Positions 5,728 through 10,281 of a DNA stretch of 10,281 nucleotides are shown here, piece after piece. Source of the DNA: an uncultured Robinsoniella sp. (lineage in GTDB: Bacteria; Bacillota; Clostridia; Lachnospirales; Lachnospiraceae); contig UQCR01000169.1 in assembly GCA_900539655.1 (NCBI GenBank), forward strand, positions 1-10,281, read 5' to 3'. A program made the translations under genes and the position numbers. The notes below the pieces were generated by a model, which had not been told where the DNA came from, did not search any database, and saw only the letters and a program-made list of their open reading frames with translations. Positions within the stretch are counted from its first letter, which is position 1. Each line of letters begins with the position of its first letter.

Positions 5728-7027
5728 ATTTCGAACTAATAGGAACGCCTTCAAATGAAAGAGTGATAATCGTACGATAAATATTATCTTCATAAGAAGA
5801 CTGCATGACACCATCATATTTTAAAACAGCTGCTTCCACATTTTTCAATCCGAATCCATGCAGTGTTTTATCTTCTTTGGCTGTGTTTGGCTCACCATTG
5901 CCGTTATACTCTGGCAAAGGGCTGCTGTTTTCCATTTTAATAATCAAAATATTCTGAATCCTTCTGATTGTCAGGTATATGGCTGGAGAATCATGCCGTC
6001 CCAACTCTTCTGCACGTTCGCATGCCTCTATTGCATTGTCTAATAGATTCGACAGAATAGTACACAGATCATTGGACCTGATATTGGTGTTATATGGGAA
6101 TTCAATATTCATTTCCATCCGAATCCCTTTTTCTTTTGCTCTGGAATATCTGCTGTTAATAATATAATCCACCGTTTCATCTCCAATCCAAATAACAGAA
6201 GCGATTTCTTTTAACGGTTCACTTAGAGCTTCAATGTATTTTATCATGTCTGTGTCTCTGTTTTTATTTGCCATTTGCTGCATAATTTCCAGATGTCTGT
6301 GAAAGTCATGAAACAGTTTGGCGTTGACAGAGTACGCCTGATTCAGTGCAGAATAGTTTTTTTCAAGCAATTCTTTCTGCATACTAATCGTTGCCATATA
6401 TTCCTTTTCTTTTTGATATCTGATGTGGCTGTATGCCAATGATATCCGCAAATAAAGCACAGCCAGCAATATTCCCCATATAATTAAAACAGTAGACTTT
6501 TCCTTGATGGAAAAAGTCCGGTAACTTAAAAATGCAATTCCCATAAAGCCAACAACGGGTGTTCCCCAGATGGAATTAAAGTATGGCTTTATTTCTTTTA
6601 ATAGTTGCTTATTACCCCGATACATCAGCAGCCAGATAAGGAACAATACTTTTATGCAGATCCAGATGCAGAAGCAAATAATAAGAGATAACTGTATAAA
6701 TTCCAATAATAAAAGCCATACAATGGTATCAAATAAATAGATGATACTCAGGCAAAAGCAAGTGGATGAAACCAGCAGTTTAAAGTTTACAGGCAGCAAA
6801 TATTTCGCTGTCCCCGCAGCGGCAATTACAAGGATAACCAGTTCAACCACATTATTCTTCCATATATTCCCTAAAATGCATATACAGGCCGAAAACCCGG
6901 CACCTGCCACACATTTTGAGATAGAGATAACTCTGCTTCTTTCCTCTGAAAACAAAGCTTCACTCCAGCAGACACATCCTCCTATATTTATAAATAGAAT
7001 CAAAAACTTTAGTAAGAAACTAATCAT
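5726..7027 (-). CDS. AgrC-like GHKL sensor histidine kinase
   Basis: 433 residues. The first 200 or so are strongly hydrophobic with six or seven likely membrane helices (about 2-20, 36-53, 60-77, 84-104, 108-136, 155-170, 179-198), the usual AgrC-type peptide-sensing module. A coiled-coil-like segment (202-235) leads to the phosphoacceptor region LFHDFHRHLEIMQQM with His240 followed by Asp, as in HPK10 kinases. The N-box is SNLLDNAIEAC (326-336) and the G-box GFGLKN (391-396); the ATPase belongs to the HATPase_c_5/GHKL type. ATG 7027 shares ATGA with the response regulator stop at 7024-7026, giving a 4-base overlap and likely translational coupling; an in-frame start at 7042 would overlap further and is less likely. 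The signal is unknown, since no agrB or agrD is in the window. Confidence 0.92.
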   Translation of the reverse strand: MISFLLKFLILFINIGGCVCWSEALFSEERSRVISISKCVAGAGFSACICILGNIWKNNVVELVILVIAAAGTAKYLLPVNFKLLVSSTCFCLSIIYLFDTIVWLLLLEFIQLSLIICFCIWICIKVLFLIWLLMYRGNKQLLKEIKPYFNSIWGTPVVGFMGIAFLSYRTFSIKEKSTVLIIWGILLAVLYLRISLAYSHIRYQKEKEYMATISMQKELLEKNYSALNQAYSVNAKLFHDFHRHLEIMQQMANKNRDTDMIKYIEALSEPLKEIASVIWIGDETVDYIINSRYSRAKEKGIRMEMNIEFPYNTNIRSNDLCTILSNLLDNAIEACERAEELGRHDSPAIYLTIRRIQNILIIKMENSSPLPEYNGNGEPNTAKEDKTLHGFGLKNVEAAVLKYDGVMQSSYEDNIYRTIITLSFEGVPISSK

Positions 7028-7743
7028 ATACGTTTCCCCCAAAATGAATTCAACGCAACTTTAACTTCCTGCAAATGAGATCTGCTGATTGGTAATCCAA
7101 TTTGATTCTTCAGGTAAATCATGCTGTTCTTTATATGCGTTACCTGAATGAGATTTACAATACAACCACGTTCTATGAAAATAAATTCTTCCGCATCCAG
7201 TTCTTCCAGAACGCTCTGGAGGCTTTTCCTAACCTTAATGACTCCATTAAAAGTGGTGATTGCAGCATTTTTTCCATCCCGCTGAATATACAGAATATCC
7301 TGAAAACTGACTTTCTCCATTCGGTTAGCTGTCACGACCATATAATTTTTATTATTTTCCAGCATGATTAATTTCAAAGCATCCGTTACGGCATAAGACA
7401 ATCGTTTTTCCAGATCATCCTTAGGAACGTATCGGAAGATCGATAGTTCAAAACTGTCTATAGCATACTTGATGTGGGAGGTAATAAAGATCACCCGTAC
7501 ATTCGGCAGCCTGGGTTTTATCGACTGAACAATCTCCATTCCGCTGATATTAGGCATCTCAATATCTAATAAAATCAAGTCGAAGAAAAAATTATCATCA
7601 AGTATATCTGATAACAACATTTCTCCATTGTTATAGGTTATCATATCTGCAACGCATTTCACCCTGCCCGTACATTCCTGTAAAATCTCCCTGTTTCGCA
7701 GAACAGAATCCGGCTCATCATCACAAATAGCTATTCGAATCAA
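7024..7743 (-). CDS. LytTR-family response regulator (AgrA-like)
   Basis: 239 residues from a TTG at 7743. The receiver domain begins IRIAICDDEPD with acidic Asp8-Asp9, phosphorylated Asp60 in LLDIEMP, Thr88 in FITSH and Lys108 in VPKDD. A LytTR DNA-binding domain follows from about residue 133 to 234, including VSFQDILYIQRDGK, FIFIERGCIVNL and ISRSHLQEV. A GTG at 7752 opens the frame, but it is embedded in the ribosome site GGAGGTG; TTG 7743 lies six bases beyond and gives the typical response-regulator N-terminus, so it is chosen. The gene overlaps the upstream kinase-like gene by 23 bases and the histidine kinase by 4. It is the obvious partner of that kinase and should bind paired direct-repeat LytTR sites somewhere outside or upstream of the operon. 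Confidence 0.93.
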   Translation of the reverse strand: MIRIAICDDEPDSVLRNREILQECTGRVKCVADMITYNNGEMLLSDILDDNFFFDLILLDIEMPNISGMEIVQSIKPRLPNVRVIFITSHIKYAIDSFELSIFRYVPKDDLEKRLSYAVTDALKLIMLENNKNYMVVTANRMEKVSFQDILYIQRDGKNAAITTFNGVIKVRKSLQSVLEELDAEEFIFIERGCIVNLIQVTHIKNSMIYLKNQIGLPISRSHLQEVKVALNSFWGKRI

Positions 7744-8326
7744 TCTTTTCACCTCCGGCTAATTCTCCCTGCACAATGTGTCCAATCCTAAAAACTGTCC
7801 TGTCTATAGAAGCAGTTCCGTTAATTATAAAATCAGCCTTCCACTTTGTAGGTTCTACATATTCATTATGGCGGTACCGAACCAGATCCAGATAAACTTC
7901 TGAGATTTCTTCAAAAGTCTTGCCCCAGGACATATTTCTTTTCAGTCTGCGTATAATTCTTTCGTCTGCCGGACAATCCACATAGAGTTTCAGATCAAGT
8001 ATCTCATATATATTTTTATCCCATAAAGTCAAAAGCCCTTCTGCTATAACCACATCATATTCTCCGGAATCCATGTAACTTCTTATATCTGAGTACACCC
8101 TCTGTAAATCAAGCGTATCCGGATGGTTATCATCTATATACTCTTTCCCGCTTACCGGCGCTGCAGAAACAGGCCGGTCACCCTCTGGTTTAAAATAATC
8201 ATCCAAATGTATTTCAGCTGTGTTCAACCCCCAGTCATCCAGCAATTTCCCAAGCTGCCCACAAAATGTAGACTTCCCACTGGCAGTTCCTCCTGCTATG
8301 CCAATTACATAACAAGTATTCAACAT
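7721..8326 (-). CDS. Uridine kinase-like P-loop kinase (phosphoribulokinase/uridine kinase family)
   Basis: 201 residues with Walker A GGTASGKST (12-20), the HLDDYFK block (40-46), NHPDTLDL (67-74), VIAEG (93-97), the arginine-rich lid RIIRRLKRN (123-131) and VEPTKWKAD (157-165). These match the uridine kinase family. However, the roughly 20-residue segment that carries the YDY...HTR nucleoside-binding motif in ordinary uridine kinase is missing between residues 75 and 92, so the substrate may not be uridine. The start is ATG 8326, 8 bases after GAGGTGG; the GTG at 8338 is inside that ribosome site. It is the first gene of an overlapping operon with a LytTR regulator and an AgrC-like kinase, an unexpected partner for a metabolic kinase. 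No symbol is given because the substrate is unsure. Confidence 0.85.
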   Translation of the reverse strand: MLNTCYVIGIAGGTASGKSTFCGQLGKLLDDWGLNTAEIHLDDYFKPEGDRPVSAAPVSGKEYIDDNHPDTLDLQRVYSDIRSYMDSGEYDVVIAEGLLTLWDKNIYEILDLKLYVDCPADERIIRRLKRNMSWGKTFEEISEVYLDLVRYRHNEYVEPTKWKADFIINGTASIDRTVFRIGHIVQGELAGGEKIDSNSYL

Positions 8327-8358
8327 CTCCATTTCCACCTCTTTTCAAACGGATATCT

Positions 8359-8404
8359 CAAATGTCTGGCATATTATGAATATACATAGTATGCCAGACA
8401 TTTG
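8359..8404. repeat. 46-bp near-perfect palindrome upstream of the kinase/LytTR operon
   Basis: CAAATGTCTGGCATA (8359-8373) is the exact reverse complement of TATGCCAGACATTTG (8390-8404). Pairing continues inward for five more pairs, one of them G-U, to a 6-base loop, giving a 20-bp stem. It lies 33 bases before the kinase start. On the minus strand no T-run follows the stem, so it is not a usual terminator for that direction; TTTGTTTTCTTC overlaps and follows the plus-strand end, but no plus-strand gene precedes it. A large operator, a leader hairpin, or a remnant of a mobile inverted-repeat element are all possible. Confidence 0.85.
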
Positions 8405-8624
8405 TTTTCTTCAGTATATTTCATTTTCATTCATTATTCCAGCACTATTTTTAATTTACGGAATCATCATGGTATCATCCGGAGCAAAACTTTTCATAGT
8501 ATGTTTTACCTGTTTGGAAGTTCATGCCCTCCTTCTATAGAAAAAAACACCATGTTAATCTTTATTGCTTGCAGCAACGGTACCTTTTCAGTTAAAATAA
8601 TACTGGAAAGAGAGGTATCCATAT
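8405..8624. other. Intergenic region between divergent operons, no confident gene
   Basis: This stretch holds the candidate minus-strand promoter and, near 8569-8598, a weak plus-strand promoter for the Xre gene (TTGCAG, 18 bases, TAAAAT). A plus-strand open frame 8402-8632 has a low-complexity Phe/Ser/His-rich translation, no ribosome site, and overlaps the Xre start; I do not accept it. Short minus-strand frames here look like a possible decayed gene but match no family I know. Confidence 0.4.
8413..8441 (-). promoter_or_regulatory. Candidate promoter of the kinase/LytTR operon
   Basis: On the minus strand TATACT (8413-8418) is a good -10 element, with a weak TGGAAT (8436-8441) 17 bases upstream. 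Transcription would start near 8406, at the edge of the 46-bp palindrome, which would then form the first part of the leader RNA. Confidence 0.35.
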
Positions 8625-9056
8625 ATGTTTAGTGAAAATTTAAAAACAGCCAGAGCTATAAAAGGACTTACACAAGCAGAACTTGCCATTCGGTTGAATG
8701 TTGTTCGTCAGACCATTTCAAAATGGGAAAAAGGACTTTCTGTTCCGGATGCAGACATGCTGATCCGTATATCAGAATTATTCGAGATTCCGGTAAGTGA
8801 ATTATTAGGGTCTAACATCCAAAAAGAGTCTGATAAAAATGATATTGCTGAACAGCTGTCCAGAATCAATGAGCAGCTTGCCATAAAAAACCGTCGTTCA
8901 AAATTAATACAGAAAATTGTGCTGGGTATCATTATTGGATTTGTCGTAATCAACATTTTGCTGGTTATTGTAGGTGCCATTTCTCTAAGCCTGGTTGGAG
9001 GTGAAGGAAAAGTTACCGTAACTAACATTTCTGATCAGATAATGCAAGATGAATAA
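8625..9056 (+). CDS. Xre/HTH_3 regulator with C-terminal membrane helix
   Basis: 143 residues. The N-terminal Cro/C1-type helix-turn-helix spans about residues 6-60, with LTQAELAIRLNVVRQTISKW (15-34) as the core and the following EKGLSVPDADMLIRISELF typical of Firmicute Xre proteins. A charged, coiled-coil-like linker (66-95) leads to one strong transmembrane helix (about 97-121) and a short outer or lumenal tail. Such membrane-tethered Xre proteins are common beside transport or envelope genes and probably regulate their neighbours. The start ATG 8625 follows GAGAGG (8610-8615) with 9-base spacing. The 14-codon ORF and the serine hydrolase follow on the same strand within about 50 bases, so they are likely cotranscribed. 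The signal sensed and the target site are unknown. Confidence 0.93.
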   Translation: MFSENLKTARAIKGLTQAELAIRLNVVRQTISKWEKGLSVPDADMLIRISELFEIPVSELLGSNIQKESDKNDIAEQLSRINEQLAIKNRRSKLIQKIVLGIIIGFVVINILLVIVGAISLSLVGGEGKVTVTNISDQIMQDE

Positions 9057-9067
9057 AGGTGTGCTAT

Positions 9068-9112
9068 ATGGAGGAGCTACTCAATAAACTGGCTCTTAAA
9101 GGAGAAAAATGA
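9068..9112 (+). CDS. 14-codon ORF, leader peptide or gene remnant
   Basis: ATG 9068 to TGA 9110-9112 encodes MEELLNKLALKGEK. AAGGTG lies 7 bases upstream, and the stop overlaps the hydrolase start as ATGA (9109-9112). The hydrolase ribosome site AAAGGAG (9098-9104) is inside this ORF. It may be a translated leader that couples expression, or the surviving N-terminus of a gene replaced by the AT-rich hydrolase. It could also be chance. Confidence 0.35.
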   Translation: MEELLNKLALKGEK

Positions 9113-10221
9113 AAACTAAAAACCAGAGATCTAAAAAAATAATTATTGGTATCATATGCATAGTTTTATTAATTGTTATTATTATTGGTATCGTTCTACT
9201 TGTATATAAATTGAACCAGTTAAAGAAGCTGGATAAAATGAATTCCAGTGATATTATAAATACTATTACACAAGACGATAACACTACGAAGATATCTGTA
9301 GCCGTTATCAATGATGGAATAATATCATATCATGTCTATGGGGAAGATAGCATGATACTAGACAACACCAAATTTGATTATGAAATTGGCTCGATAAGTA
9401 AAACTTTTGTAGGCCTAATGCTTTCAAAAGCTATTTCAGAAAACAAAATTAATATATCAGCTTCTATTAGTGAGTATTTAACCCTTGATAAAAACAAATA
9501 TTATCCCACTATAGAGAGATTAATCACACATACTTCCGGTTATAAAGGGTATTATTTTAACAAACAAATGATCAGTAATTATTTTTGCAGAGGAAATGAC
9601 TTTTATGGAATAAATAAAAACGAAATTCTAAATAAGGTAAAAAAGATAACGCTGAAAGATAAGGATTATAAATTTAAATATTCTAATTTTGGTATTTCTA
9701 TTATAGGCCTTGTGTTAGAACAAGTTTATAATAAAGATTTTGTTACTCTTATGAATGAATTTATTAACAAGGAATTAAACTTAAAGAACACAAAAGTTGC
9801 AGAATGTAATGGAAATTTAAGTGGATACTGGGATTGGAAACAGGATGATGGATATATTCCTGCCGGGGCCATTATATCTAACATTGAAGACATGGCACAA
9901 TATCTGAAGTACTACATGGAAGAAAGCAGCCCCTATGTCACTAGTACATATGCTGCAATAAAACCTATAAATGCTAATAACTTCCTATATGAAAAAATGA
10001 ATATTAAGATGGACAAAATAGGAATGGCCTGGTTAATAGACGAAAAAAACACCATTATCTGGCATAATGGTGGTACGAGTAATTTTAACAGTTACATTGC
10101 ATTTAATAAAGATAAGAATATTGGAGTTGTAGTTCTTGGAAATTTATCTCCTACGAAAAAAATACCTATGACAGTGATTGGCGCAAAATTGATGCATGAA
10201 TTGATCAATAAGGCTAAATAG
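9109..10221 (+). CDS. Membrane-anchored serine hydrolase of the beta-lactamase/PBP-related family
   Basis: 370 residues. A Lys/Arg-rich N-terminus and a long hydrophobic helix (about 11-33) anchor the protein, with the catalytic domain outside. The active-site set of the class C beta-lactamase/PBP4*-like fold is complete: S95-I-S-K98 in EIGSISKTF, Y191-S-N193 and H319-N-G321 in WHNGGTSNF. LITHTSGY (138-145) and PAGAIISNIEDMAQYL (251-266) are also family landmarks. Possible roles are D,D-carboxypeptidase, D-amino-acid esterase/amidase or another envelope hydrolase; beta-lactam resistance should not be assumed. ATG 9109 follows AAAGGAG with good spacing. The gene is far more AT-rich than its neighbours: the line 9661-9720 has 13 G or C in 60 bases, against 27 in 60 at 1321-1380. 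This suggests acquisition from another source. It probably depends on the Xre gene transcript. Confidence 0.93.
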   Translation: MKTKNQRSKKIIIGIICIVLLIVIIIGIVLLVYKLNQLKKLDKMNSSDIINTITQDDNTTKISVAVINDGIISYHVYGEDSMILDNTKFDYEIGSISKTFVGLMLSKAISENKINISASISEYLTLDKNKYYPTIERLITHTSGYKGYYFNKQMISNYFCRGNDFYGINKNEILNKVKKITLKDKDYKFKYSNFGISIIGLVLEQVYNKDFVTLMNEFINKELNLKNTKVAECNGNLSGYWDWKQDDGYIPAGAIISNIEDMAQYLKYYMEESSPYVTSTYAAIKPINANNFLYEKMNIKMDKIGMAWLIDEKNTIIWHNGGTSNFNSYIAFNKDKNIGVVVLGNLSPTKKIPMTVIGAKLMHELINKAK

Positions 10222-10281
10222 CGAGGGGTAATGTAAATTAATTTGTGTCTTTGGTAAAAAATGGCTCCTTTTTGGTAAGAA
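10222..10281. other. Right-edge flank of the serine hydrolase gene
   Basis: After the hydrolase stop there is a GAGGGGTAATG immediately followed by TAA, and an 8-bp direct repeat TTTGGTAA at 10250-10257 and 10271-10278. No terminator is seen before the window ends. Confidence 0.3.

Noticed and set aside
6741..7064. Plus-strand open frame opposite the sensor kinase N-terminus
   Set aside because: Antisense shadow of the membrane-helix region; no ribosome site and no recognisable protein.
8462..8625. Minus-strand short frames in the intergenic region, including ATG at 8533 after AAGGAGGG, encoding MNFQTGKTYYEKFCSG, considered as a signal peptide for the AgrC-like sensor
   Set aside because: Only about 2 bases separate the ribosome site from the ATG, the peptide is 16 residues, there is no AgrB-like processing enzyme, and neighbouring frames are as open. 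A decayed gene is possible but unproven.
8402..8632. Plus-strand 76-codon open frame before the Xre gene
   Set aside because: No ribosome site, biased Phe/Ser/His-rich translation, starts inside the palindrome and overlaps the Xre start.
9109..10221. Calling the serine hydrolase a beta-lactam resistance gene
   Set aside because: The SxxK, YxN and HxG motifs define a broad superfamily that includes carboxypeptidases, esterases and amidases; nothing here shows beta-lactamase activity.

Overview
The window looks like the chromosome of a low-to-moderate GC Gram-positive anaerobe, most plausibly a Clostridia/Lachnospiraceae-type Firmicute. The basis is strong GGAGG-type ribosome binding sites, sigma-A style promoters, a VanZ-family protein, an EFR1-type flavodoxin/ferredoxin protein, a ferredoxin-nitroreductase fusion, an AgrC/LytTR two-component pair and an Xre regulator with a membrane helix. 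No rRNA, tRNA, CRISPR array, complete transposon or phage module was seen.

Layout: (1) 1-290 holds the possible tail of an open frame cut by the left edge and a weak promoter region. (2) 291-2381, plus strand, is a tight three-gene DNA-damage cassette: a Y-family translesion polymerase, a 79-residue protein whose pattern resembles the DUF6504 proteins found next to ImuB-type polymerases, and an SRAP/YedK abasic-site crosslinking protein. The last two overlap by one base. (3) 2390-3177, minus strand, is a VanZ-family membrane protein followed by the recognisable C-terminal ATPase end of a broken sensor histidine kinase. (4) 3351-5682 is a redox module: an EFR1-type protein and a ferredoxin-nitroreductase fusion form a minus-strand operon that ends at a hairpin terminator, with a TetR regulator divergent from it. 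The 109-bp space between them carries two near-consensus face-to-face promoters with a 27-bp imperfect palindrome over both -10 boxes, so autoregulation and operon repression by TetR are a clear prediction.

(5) 5695-8326, minus strand, is a three-gene overlapping operon: a short uridine-kinase-like P-loop kinase, a LytTR response regulator (probable TTG start) and an AgrC-like GHKL histidine kinase, closed by a strong intrinsic terminator. A 46-bp near-perfect palindrome lies just upstream of the kinase gene. No agrB/agrD pair is present. (6) 8625-10221, plus strand, is an Xre regulator with a C-terminal membrane helix, a 14-codon ORF, and a very AT-rich membrane-anchored serine hydrolase of the beta-lactamase/PBP-related family. 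The three are tightly spaced, and the hydrolase looks like a recent arrival by composition.

Several annotated starts should be moved inward because the longest open frame begins inside or upstream of the Shine-Dalgarno sequence: the polymerase, SRAP, EFR1, TetR, kinase, response regulator and histidine kinase genes. The most interesting leads are the translesion-polymerase/DUF6504-like/SRAP cassette, the kinase-LytTR-AgrC-like operon with its palindrome, and the operator architecture of the redox module. Each gene family is known; nothing here proves a wholly new system.
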